In this document: piece by piece, positions 54,133 to 64,000 of the stretch
Numbering within the stretch: the stretch's first letter is position 1
Layout of the letters: each line of letters starts with the position of its first letter
Source of the DNA: Paraspadella gotoi
Lineage: Eukaryota; Chaetognatha
NCBI GenBank assembly: GCA_051294375.1
Contig: CM119266.1
Location: 19,169,657 to 19,233,656, forward strand
Direction: 5' to 3'
Length of the DNA stretch: 64,000 nucleotides
Notes under the pieces: generated by a model
Told to the model about the DNA's origin: nothing
What the model saw: only the letters and a program-made list of their open reading frames with translations
Database searches by the model: none
Made by a program: the position numbers and the translations under genes

Positions 54133-54949
54133 CTGAAAAAAGTATTAATCCCTGAGAAAATTCTTCATCAAATATGAAGGTTCAACAAAAAAAAAAGATT
54201 AGAACAGAATATTTTTTATTCAGCATAAGAATTCTTAAGCAAAAAGACATCTGATCAGTTGAATCCTTTAAGGCGACCTCAATCCAATGGCCACCCTTAA
54301 AAGAGAAGTGCATATTTTTCCGACAGATTTAAAATAATTTAAAATAACGCCTTGCTCTTAGTTATATATGCAAAAAACAATGTAAACTGTTTCATGACTA
54401 TATTGAATGTTGATGCCGGTGGCGAGTGCTTGTGTTCTCGCTTTCAAGTAAAACTAATCTGTAATCAAAACAAATTTAAATTTAATACCCAAGTTGATGA
54501 AAATCGAGTTGAATTCATTTGTATGGCTGCAGAAATATTTAAAAAAAGTGCTTAAAAAACCTAAAATTCAGTTTCTGCTCCAAATCCTTCTGCTTCTTCT
54601 GCGCTCATTAATCGTTGTGCGAAAATTATTTTTAAATCTCGCACAAACGCTGCTTAGCGTAGCGGCAGAATTTGCTATTACCCACTGAGTATTCACTGAG
54701 TTTACTCAGGGTTAACTGTTCGCCTTCGTGGCACGATGCCCTGTTACGTATTATTTTTTGGACATTAGTTTTTCTTCTTTCTTTTCTTTTAGTTTGTTTT
54801 TTTAAGGTATTCTTTTTTATTTCAGACACATGCAAGAGATCTTGAAGGAGATATATAATTTTTTTTTTTTGAAGGTTAAATTTTTTTATATGTTGAGTCG
54901 GGATCGATTATATTACAATTTCTCCGCTGATTTTTTCTTTGATGATAAC

Positions 54950-55240
54950 GAAGCGGAAGAGGGCGCATATTGTGGGGAAGGGGCGGGGCGGTAGGATCGA
55001 GTGGGGGAGTACCGACCAGCTGGCCGGGTGTGAGGGCCAAAAATTACTTTGAATATATCGCCGCTGACCCAAATGAGAGGGACCGACCGACCGTGGTTGC
55101 CCGATCAAGGAAAAAAAAAGCTAGCCAAGTCGAAACTGGTGATTAGAAAGTTGTGGCATTCTTTGTTTATTCTTCGTTCGATCGAGATCCAATCGAGGCT
55201 TCCCTTCCAGGCGCCTGTTTTCTTCATTTACCATCCAGAC
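54950..55240. promoter_or_regulatory. GC-box promoter-like segment
   Basis: GGGGAAGGGGCGGGGCGG at about 54,974 (GC box/Sp1 type), inside a GC-rich block in AT-rich surroundings. No adjacent exon assigned. Confidence 0.25.
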
Positions 55241-55389
55241 GACTAAAGAAACTTTGCCCTCCTCCCCCTCGAATATCTTAGAATCAACTCTTTATTTTGT
55301 TTTTAAGTATTTTTTTTTATTTAAACCTGATTTTTTTTTAATGCTGCTTTGAAAATCTTAATTTTTTTATGATATTAATATTTGAATAT

Positions 55390-55495
55390 TTTAGGGATTA
55401 GGTTAGTGGTGAGGGTTGGTTTTCGAGTTTAGTATTAGAAATTAGGTTAGGAATTAGGGTTAAAGATTAGGTTATGGGATAGATTGGAGTTCAAT
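55390..55495. repeat. Degenerate TTAGGG-like tract
   Basis: GGGATTAGGTTAGTGG, AGGTTAGGAATTAGGG, AGATTAGGTTATGGG. The plus strand carries the G-rich version, opposite to the C-rich tracts at 14.8, 21.5 and 24.1 kb. Confidence 0.45.
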
Positions 55496-55499
55496 ATTA

Positions 55500-56830
55500 G
55501 AGTTTAAATTCATCTTCAAAATTAAGTATCAGGTATGGGGCGCTTTCGGAAAAGAGAGCATTTCTCAAAAATCCTGTAGCTTCTTACAGGAAGTCGTTTC
55601 GCAATTCCATATAATTTGGACCTCTTGTGAATCAGTGGTTTGATGAAAGAGGACATGGCTCCCTTTTGAAGCTCTTCCTTATCTCGATTGGAGATAAGTG
55701 GCATGAAATTAAGAGAAAGAGATGATGGAGAAGAGAGAGAGAGAGAAATAAGGATATTTTTTGAAGAACCGGGCGGCTGCGGCTCTCGAGTCTGTCAGTC
55801 ATATCGTGAGAGGACAGAGTGTTTGTTTGCGAAACCCAATCGACTTCCGTTGGTCGGCGATCTTGTTTACTTGCTATCTCATTGAGAAAGAAAGAGATGG
55901 AAAGAAAGTGAGAAACATGATGCCTTTGCTGTTAATTTAGTCTACGAATGACCCCTACACAGCACACACAGCCTTTCACGTAAGATCACACGAGTTGTGG
56001 TCTTCTTCCTTAAAACAACATCGATCCTTTCTAAAAATAGTTTCGCCTACGCCTCCGATGCTGATGCTATTAAGTAAAAATTGTTGTATTAACTCTAGCT
56101 CTTTCTTGTTCATTAAGAATTTGTGTAAACGGAATTTACTTTTGTTATATCGACTTTTCTCCCGCCCTTTCGCTCGAACAAGACCACGAAACAAAAACGG
56201 GGACGACGACGACTACAGTTGAAAAATCTCTGCAGTTTTCTTCTTGGTTTTAAATTTCTACTCCCAAGGGTGGAGATTTTTTCAACTCAGAATTTTCTTT
56301 TTTTTTTAGTAAAAAATTCTTTTGAATTAAAGAAAATATTTTGGAATAAAAACTGGTCGGTTTTTAGCACCGGTCGTAGATTCATTTTTTAAAAACTTTT
56401 CCCCGTCGAAACTTTGGATCCAGAAAAATCTGAAATTTTGGTGTGCGAAACCCATACCTTCAAGTTACAAGTTACAACTTTCAAATTTGAAGATTTGTCT
56501 AGTTAAGATCCTAGTATATACTCTTTTCGATAGGACGACATCCCTGGACTGTGAAAAATGTTTTAAAAAATGTTATAAAATTGTGAGCAACGACTAAACT
56601 CGGCCGAGTGATCGAAAGCGAATCTCGGATTCTTCCCTCACACTCACAACGGTCTCGTCTAGGTTCTCGGTTCGCCGTCGGAAATGGATAGATTTTAGGC
56701 TTTCGTAAGCATTGAGTTAAAAGGGAAAACACTGGCCACTTTTAAGACTTTTGAAGGCGAAGTCAACCGAAAAAACCGTCGCACTTAATTGAATGTCGGA
56801 ATATGAAGAAGAGATGACCCGGGGAAGGAT
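55500..56830. other. No gene recognised
   Basis: Several 60-75-codon open frames on both strands (55688-55885 +, 55995-56222 +, 56511-56732 -) without consistent splice partners. Confidence 0.35.
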
Positions 56831-56833
56831 ATT

Positions 56834-56838
<5 letters not shown>

Positions 56839-56909
<71 letters not shown>
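56839..56909. repeat. (CT)n microsatellite
   Basis: About 70 bases of CT followed by CACACAC. Confidence 0.95.
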
Positions 56910-56914
<5 letters not shown>

Positions 56915-56939
56915 TACACACACACACAAAACACGTACG

Positions 56940-59504
56940 TGTACTTTGCCGGGGGCGCTAATTTGAGACTTCATCTTGAAGTGAAAAAGTTTCATTTTTT
57001 CTCGCCGACGATGAATTCAGACTCAGGAATTTTCCTGAGGAAAAGAAGGGCGGCGGCAAATTTTGACAGACCAGTTTATGTACCCAGTTTATGTCATATT
57101 AATTTGTTGGTTTTTTTTTTGTTATTTCATATTTTTTTTCTCGTTTCATCAAACAGTTCCTTAGTGCTCGAGGTTAGATTAAAAAAAAAAATTAGGAAGG
57201 GAAAATGTTTGTTGTTGTCGTTGCAATTAATATACATCAAACAAGTTTCCTAAAATGGCAGCGAGATTTCCGAAACCACCCCCCATTTCTGTTCCTATTA
57301 ATCCCAGAACTTAATTTTAATATCGCACATTATAATCTCACTAAAAATATTTTATATTTAAGTCATTAACTAATAATTTAACTATACTTAACCGTAATTA
57401 AGTAATTAAGTAATTATGAATTTAAGCACTTTCGGAAAGTGTGGCCAAAATTTTTTTTTACCCACAGGCAATGACATACAACTCGAAAAACGTAATAAAA
57501 CGTACATAAGTAAGTGTAAGATTCAGCACGTTTATAAAAAAAAAATAAATAGTAGGTTGACTAAGGATATTATAATGAATTTAATTAATGTGAGTTTGCT
57601 GATAACTATTTTCACTCCCCTAACTTTGACGTGAAATTCGAAGGAATGAGAAGAACTGCCCCCCCCCCTCCCTCTCTCCCCCTACTTTTCATTTTCGTCG
57701 AAAACAGTCTGAAGCGCCGCATGTTTTGGATTTCAATGTTTTTAATTTTTCTCAATAATTCTTGTCACATGTTTTTTAAAATGTCGGGGGTTTTTTCGTT
57801 GTTTTCTATCGAATTCCTATTAATTTAACTACATTTGGGCACAAAAATAAAATATGTCAAATTTTTAATTGAACCTTTAACTTTTTAGTCGCTTCGACAA
57901 ATACATAAAAGCTTTAATAATTAATTAGATGTATCTCGTTAATAAAAAAAAAAAACTGTCAGGCGTATGAAATTATTTCGAGTATACGGACATAAATCTG
58001 TCTTTTAATATGTGTTTAACCTCCCTTCTGTCTTTGTTTTTGTCTGTTTTGAGTTCTGACAAGTCGTGAAATATCAAAAGGACAAATAAATCGCTTTGTT
58101 TTTATTATAAATACAATGTACACATTATATTATACATAGACCTAGTATAAATATCGATTTCCTTTAACAAGAATTGGGAAAAAAAAGAACTGGTAAGACG
58201 ATCAGAGAGCTGTTTTTCGTTCCTGACTGTTCTGACTGTTGCGATGATTGTTAACAGAGTCGAACCGGTGAGGTTTCGTCCTGAATCGGATTCACTCGTC
58301 GTTTCGATGCGCGGGAATAAATATTTCTGTTTCTCGTCAAATTTTGATCGAAGGTCGAGACTGGGATTTCCTTTTTGAACGAGTCGAGACCTTCAAGCCC
58401 AGAGGCCTTGGTTGCCTAAAGTAAATAGGGTTAAAAGCGACTCTCATTCTCAAGGAATCTCAGAAGATCCATTCAGAAGATCCATTCAAAAAACACAAAA
58501 TGGCCTTTGAATTAACTTGGGTGTATGCGCGACGAGAGATTAAGAGAGAGAGAGAGACGCTACAAATAAAAAAAAAAGAACATAAAAAAGCCTAGAAAAT
58601 TTAAAAAAAACATATAAAGGGAAGAGAAGAACCACTGCTTAATTTAACAAGGCATTTACAACTTTTTTTTCTCTCAAACGATTCGTTCACAGATTTTACC
58701 ATCTCTCACTTACCACTTTCACCCTCGACATTTCAACCCTTTTCAAATTTCACCACCTCTCACAACTTTGCCAGTTTCGATTTCCCAATCTCTCGCCACT
58801 TTTCAGTTTCCACCTTAACACTCGATCCTGCTCGATGAGCAAAGCGCTAGGGCTAAACCACAAAGGTTTTTTTTATTAATATATATACATATTTATACTT
58901 ATCAACATATTGGAAAATATTTATAACAGTCAGCTCCTTGTATTTTAATGCTTGTGCTGAGTCGGATAGTTTTCCTCCATCGAATTGTCTTTAACCTAAA
59001 TCATTCAGATAAAAAGAAAAAAGAAAATTGGTAAACAAATAATGCTATTAACTGTCCAGAAAATATTTTAGGTGGCATTTTTGCTTAGAACCAGAATATT
59101 AGTAGGCAGCTAATGCTACTGCTACAACCACCACTCTCATTTTTAACTCTCGACCCAAAATCATTTCTCCTTTCTTCCTTCCTTCTTCTCCACTTTTCGC
59201 TTTTCACAAAAACAACGAACTTGGGATCCAAAAACGGATCCAGTTTCGATACGAACTTAATCCAATGAGAAAATTCTCGCTTGAAATTAAATCTCCTTCA
59301 AGGAAAATAAGGAAAGAGTGAGAGCGAGAGATTGTGGGAGACAAGACACTGAATTTCTTGGCCTGGTTTTTGCAGCCCTAGGGCCTTATTGTCTCAGGAA
59401 ATGCTTAACAGTTTTTAGGGCAACACTGCTTTTCCATTGTTATCAAGGACGAATGAAAATGAAAATGTAATCAGTTGTATGTTTGCTGTGAAAAAAAATC
59501 AAAG

Positions 59505-59539
<35 letters not shown>

Positions 59540-59700
59540 ACTTGAAAGTCGAGCTTCGAATATTAAATGAGAAATATAAAAAATAAAAATCTGCCTCTTG
59601 GGTGGTTTTTTTTTCGCTCGATGTAGAACGGGAAAATTTTTTTTTCTTTTCTTCATTCTAAAATGTGAAAAACCGAGATTAATGCTATATTCATACTTAT
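56940..59700. other. No gene recognised
   Basis: AT-rich. A minus-strand stretch at about 58,180-58,340 is open for some 60 codons (KYLFPRIETTSESDSG..) but lacks clear splice sites. A short (GA)n lies at about 59,508-59,535. Confidence 0.35.
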
Positions 59701-59864
59701 CGTTTTGGGGTCGAAGCTAAATGGTGTTGAGCGTGGACGACGACCTTTACAGAATTTGATGCCGAGGGCAAACTTGCTTAATGGTCATTCTTATTCTATA
59801 TTTTCGTTGGAACAAACTCATCGGACAATACAATTTTCGATTCCTTGGCGTGGGCAATATTTTA

Positions 59865-59965
<101 letters not shown>

Positions 59966-60773
59966 CTGTAAGTTTAATATCTTTCGCCTTCTCTCGCCGC
60001 GTTCGACGTCCCGCGGTTTTTTTCAAAATCTCTCCGATATATTCTTTTTTTTTTTCTAATTATTTTTCTTGACTTTCCGAATAAATTCGACTCCTCCCCC
60101 CCGCCCCCCCAAATTCTACCATCACCAATCGCGCAAACATGTGCCGCGCAATAGTTCCTTCTGATGCCTTTTGTTTGAAACCATTTAATTTCTAATCTTA
60201 ACGAACTTTCCTCTCTACTTTATCTTATATCTATCACTCTCTCTTTCTCTCTCCTTGCCCTTCATCTCTCTCTCCCTCTCTCGTCTGTCCCTCTCCATGG
60301 AAAAACGACGAAAATGTGCGCTTCCCGACTCTACAATAAACTTGTTGAGTAAGATAATTCACCCAATTTTAGAGAAAAGAAAAAACAGGCAAGTGTCACA
60401 CAAAAATCTGTTCTTCATTTTTAAGAAAAGACCAAAGAAACAAAGAAAGAAAGAAGAAAGAAAGAAAAAGAAAGAAGAAGAAAGAAAGAAAGAAAGAACA
60501 AAGAAAGAAAGCAAGCAAGCAAGCAAAGCAGCAGTGAAAAGAAAGACTCTTAAACGCCGCGACTCTCAATAGTCTTTTTTTTGTTTTTTTTGCCTTTTCC
60601 CTCCTTAGGACATTTAGTAAAACTCAGCGCGTAGGGTACTGAACGACACGGGAGCGGCGGGGTGAGCCACCATCCAGTCCCTCGTCCGTCTCCCCATCGC
60701 CGCCCTGCACTCCCGCTCCCCCCGCCACTTCCCCGTGCGGGCAGCGCGAGGAGAGGAGGAGGCTAGGAGGAGA

Positions 60774-60986
60774 TTATGGGAGAGAGAGAGAAGGAGATAG
60801 AGAGGGAGATAGGAGGAGGAGGAGGGAGAGAGAGAGGATGCGAGAGAGAGGGAGACGCTCATTAGGCAGAGAGAGAGGGAAAGCAGAGCGGAGAGAGAGA
60901 GAAGGGAGAGAGAGAGGCCAAAAGGACGGCGAGGCAAAGGCTGGAGAGAGAGAGGCTTGGAGAGAGAGAGAGCGGAGAGAGGAAAA
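60774..60986. repeat. (GA)n-rich block
   Basis: Imperfect GAGAGA with GGAGG and AAGG interruptions; gives meaningless R/E-rich frames. Confidence 0.9.
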
Positions 60987-61823
60987 GGTGGAAGTAGAAA
61001 TGGTACCTATGTATTTCACATTAATTTACATTAATTCTCTCCCGAAAAAAAAAAAAATCGTCCGGAAATATTTTAAGAACGGCACGTTTAAAATCGAACT
61101 GCTCTGCATGCTTATTTCATCAAATTTTGAAATTATAAAAAAAATTTTTATCCGATACGATGGCTGTTTTATACTTATCCTATCAATTCCATGTATCGAT
61201 CGCCAATGAATAACATAAATTTAATGAAATCATTAGGCCTGCTATCGATCGATTGAAATTTTCGTGGGTTCTCCGTTCGCGGCAGTTTTGACGACGTCAC
61301 GCAAGATTACTGTATATAACATACAATACATTACCATAGTGTATAACCAAACTCATCTTTTAACCTTTAACTCTATTAAAAACTGACCGAGTAACAGATT
61401 CTCTAACCCTAGTTTTCTTTCTTATAAGTGAAGACGAGCAACCGCCTCTTTCTCTTTCACTTTTTTCTATGTATTCGTTTGTATTAATTTTCCATTTATC
61501 ATTTAAATTGATTAGGTTTTGTCCTATTTTCACTTTTTTCATCGCAAGAGAAAATCACGTCGAAAGAAAAATAATGAAGAGATCGGAGAATTATTACCTG
61601 AGGGAGAGAAAGCCACATTAAAAAGCTTTTCGCGAAAGCTATAAGCTAAGGTTTTTTTTTTTTTTCTCATCTCCTCTCTCTCTCTCTCTCTCTCTGTCCC
61701 TCTCCTCTGTCTCTCTGAACAGTTTGTCCGCTTTCCCCCCCGCATTTTGTCCTGACGCTTTAGGTTCTTCCCGCGCTTCCACATTCATCCATCCATGTAG
61801 GCATCAAATTCGCATGAACTTAC

Positions 61824-62109
61824 CAACGAGACCAATGACCCCATCCAACGACCCCTCATGACCGCCAACGACTTCGCCAACGACCCGCAAAGACGTCATT
61901 GCAGCAAAAAGCGCGGCGGAAGAAAACAGAAGCCCGAACGTGTAGAGGATTGGTTGGAACCGCCGGCGTGATTTTGTTTGGACCATCGAACGTGAATATC
62001 GGAAGTCGAAAAAACGAGAAGAGAAACAAAGAACAAAACCGAATCTCCAGCGATACTCACGAAAAACATCGTCCAGAAATCGTCGAACGGTTCGGCGAAA
62101 CAGAGGCGA
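61824..62109 (-). CDS. Possible membrane-protein exon, unidentified
   Basis: The minus frame includes PILYTFGLLFSSAALFAAMTS, a plausible transmembrane helix (written here within the 21-residue span PILY..MTS, split for length), then LRVVGEVVGGHEG and a donor GTTG|GTAAGT at 61,824. The 5' boundary is not fixed because a second frame is also open above 61,990. No family assigned. Confidence 0.3.
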
Positions 62110-62279
62110 AAATCGAATAAATCCGGATGCTGTTTCCGAGTCTGCTCTGACAACGAAATGGAATTTTCGCGTTCAGAGTCTTCTTTAATTCTCCATCGTA
62201 TTCCTCGTCATCATCATCATCTTCCTCTTTCTTCGATCAAACATCTTCTCGGCTTCGAGAGGCGGAACTCTCCTCATCC

Positions 62280-62793
62280 TCCTCGGGTCGCATCCTCCAG
62301 CGCCCAAACTGCCGGCGCCACGAATCCCCGAAGACCCGCGGCGAATCCGAAACGCCAAACGACGGCCCGCCAAATACTTCAGCTACGTGGGCGGTCACGG
62401 GGGTCCCGTACGGGGTCGCTTCGATGACAACTATTTCGATTATACCATAGAAGCAGGTTCCTCTACCGGAACTCAACGTCCTTGTCCGGATCGGACGGAC
62501 TATTCCGACTTTTCGCCAATCCCATCGACGCCGTCGAATCGGACGTCGGCACAAAGATATCTACTTTCGATTACGCCGACCGAATCCCAGGGCGACCGGG
62601 AGTTCACAAGGATCGCCTCTTTCACAAATCGGGTCCAAGGCGGGTCGCCAATATTGAGAGAGGCTTCGACGTTATTGCCAACTACGTACATCCGGAGCTT
62701 ACTCCTCCGACCGATCAACCAGGATTCGAATTTACGAAAGACTATTACGATCTACTAGACAAAAATTCACATTATTCACCAGGTTATACATGA
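62280..62793 (+). CDS. Unidentified coding segment with an apparent frameshift
   Basis: Two consecutive plus frames show strong RNY codon character. The first gives KYFSYVGGHGGPVRGRFDD and NYFDYTIEAG (about 62,360-62,460). The second gives FRLFANPIDAVESDVG, RPGVHKDRLFHKSGPRR and TKDYYDLLDKN, ending TGA at 62,793. They meet at about 62,465-62,500 without room for an intron, so a 1-base error or a real frameshift is implied. A pyrimidine-rich stretch and AG at about 62,258 could be the 3' splice site. The family is not recognised. Confidence 0.45.
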
Positions 62794-63082
62794 GAAAAGA
62801 ATAATTTCGATAAAGTAAAAAAAATTTCATCTGTTTACATTGAAGAGCGTACTTCGGAGAGTACTAGCGGAGCAACTCTATAGCTAAGTCTCTCTCGCTG
62901 GTTCAGTCCCTGTCGGAATGTCCGTCGGTTTGGTTTTTTTTTTTGCTAAAACTTGAGTTAATAAACCATAAGATGCTTCTGTGCAATATGTTCCACTTGG
63001 TTGTCACGTGATCATCAGAAACTGCATATGGTCTTTTTCATACAATTGAAACATTCTGTGAATTTTATAACCAAATCATTAT

Positions 63083-63240
63083 ATGGGAAGCAGTACTCTG
63101 GCAAGTGATAAACAAGACTGTGAGAGAGTCTCGATTGAAAGCTTGCAGCACCTGCTATGTCCATATCTTGTAAGAGGTGATGGAGATCTTAAACCACCAA
63201 AGCATGTCCAAAGTCAGGGGCAAGATAGCTTATTAATAGC
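63083..63240 (+). repeat. R2 dispersed repeat, copy D (truncated)
   Basis: GGGAAGCAGTACTCTGGCAA, AACAAGACTGTGAGAGAG, TTAAACCACCAAAGCATGTC and CAAGATAGCTTATTAAT; the TTGGTTGTACC end is missing. Confidence 0.7.
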
Positions 63241-63376
63241 TAGTTCTGAGGCGGCAACATTTTGAATTCGTTTATTACATAAATAACTTGTTACATCAAT
63301 CATTTATGTCATTATAACGAAATAAGTTTAACTCAATAATTCGATAAATGAATAGCATTTAATACGTTTTCGTCCT

Positions 63377-63737
63377 TCATCCCTTCCGATCTTCCGCTCC
63401 GCAAGAAGTGGGAATCTGACTTGACGATTTAGCCCGAGTCCAACGAGCTCCTTCAAACTCCTCGTGAAAAACTACCGATCCGACAATTCGCGTCAATCGA
63501 CGGGCTTCCGCCAACGAGGCAGGCTTGGATCGACGAGAAGCTCCACCAGACTTCCAAATTTCCCGAAACCGCCGCCACGTGACGACTTCGCGCACGACAC
63601 CGCCTCCCGCCGCCATTGCCAGCATCCGCTCGGTCCGGAATCGTCGGCAAAGTAAACAACGACGACGACGACTTGAATCGACAATGAAGACGACGTAGAT
63701 GTTCGCTTCGAAGTTAAAGCCACCCGCGGTTATCCAC
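63377..63737 (-). CDS. Probable terminal exon of an unidentified minus-strand gene entering from the right
   Basis: The acceptor CGTTTTCCAG|GTGG at 63,738 leaves one open frame, WITAGGFNFEANIYVVF.., running to TGA/TAG at 63,377 and ending TSCGAEDRKG. Codon character drifts between frames within the exon, as at 62.4 kb, suggesting base errors. No domain recognised. Confidence 0.35.
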
Positions 63738-64000
63738 CTGGAAAACGAAGAGGAACAAATCATCGACGGTAAACCGAATAAAAACTCTGCGTTTAAAAAG
63801 GAAAGAAAACAAGTTCGCTGCTTACTAAATAAAAACAAAACAATAAACGTCGTAAGTGAAGTCGAGCAAGAAGGTGACCCGAAACACCCGCCTTTTTTTT
63901 TTTGTTTCACCCACGAATTTCAATTTTTTTCACTCGTTGCTTTGACCATTGATGGCATTAAATGGATAATTAACTCCGGGTCGTCCATTAACTATGACAC

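Overview
The window is nuclear DNA of an invertebrate metazoan. It is AT-rich, has multi-exon genes with mostly GT-AG introns (one of 37 bp, one with a GC donor), carries long (CT)n/(GA)n and (TTTC)n microsatellites, many short dispersed repeats, tRNA-derived SINEs and degenerate CCCTAA/TTAGGG-like tracts. The gene families found (Argonaute, four-MBT-repeat protein, AT-hook/C2H2 factors) are animal families. I cannot name the phylum or species from sequence alone. Layout: positions 1-9,761 (+) hold the 3' part of a large Ser/Asp/Glu-rich gene that I rebuilt as 26 coding exons in one unbroken frame (about 1,213 residues); it has a weak resemblance to the ITPR-interacting-domain family. 10,800-15,189 (+) is a complete Argonaute gene (7 exons, 953 aa, full catalytic tetrad, with an unusual RG-rich insert inside the N domain). 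15,947-19,942 (-) is an ankyrin-repeat gene (5 exons, 481 aa) convergent with Argonaute. 20-25.7 kb is intergenic and repeat-filled. 25,785-26,327 and 28,335-30,624 (-) are tandem paralogues, each an AT-hook exon of exactly 30 codons joined to a C2H2 zinc-finger exon. 31,484-37,477 (-) is a 14-exon, 996-aa L3MBTL2/MBTD1-type Polycomb-like reader (FCS finger plus four MBT repeats). From 37.5 kb onward gene content is poor. 41.5-43.7 kb holds promoter-like sequence. About 43.9-47.35 kb and 49.24-52.95 kb are inverted copies of each other around a spacer containing a 25-N gap; this is more likely an assembly join than biology. 53.6-64 kb contains microsatellites and several coding-looking exons I could not join into a named gene. 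The exons of the four main multi-exon models were placed on splice sites with matched phases, and each total is divisible by three, which is the main internal check. Argonaute, the MBT reader and the zinc-finger/AT-hook proteins are all regulators of RNA or chromatin, but nothing here shows that they act together. The most unusual signal outside genes is a family of very short insertions that share a 3' tail (core ACAACGAAACNGAAAGGAA). Each carries a different, locally unique palindromic stem. Two have clean 12- and 15-bp target-site duplications, and two carry a hammerhead-ribozyme-like core.
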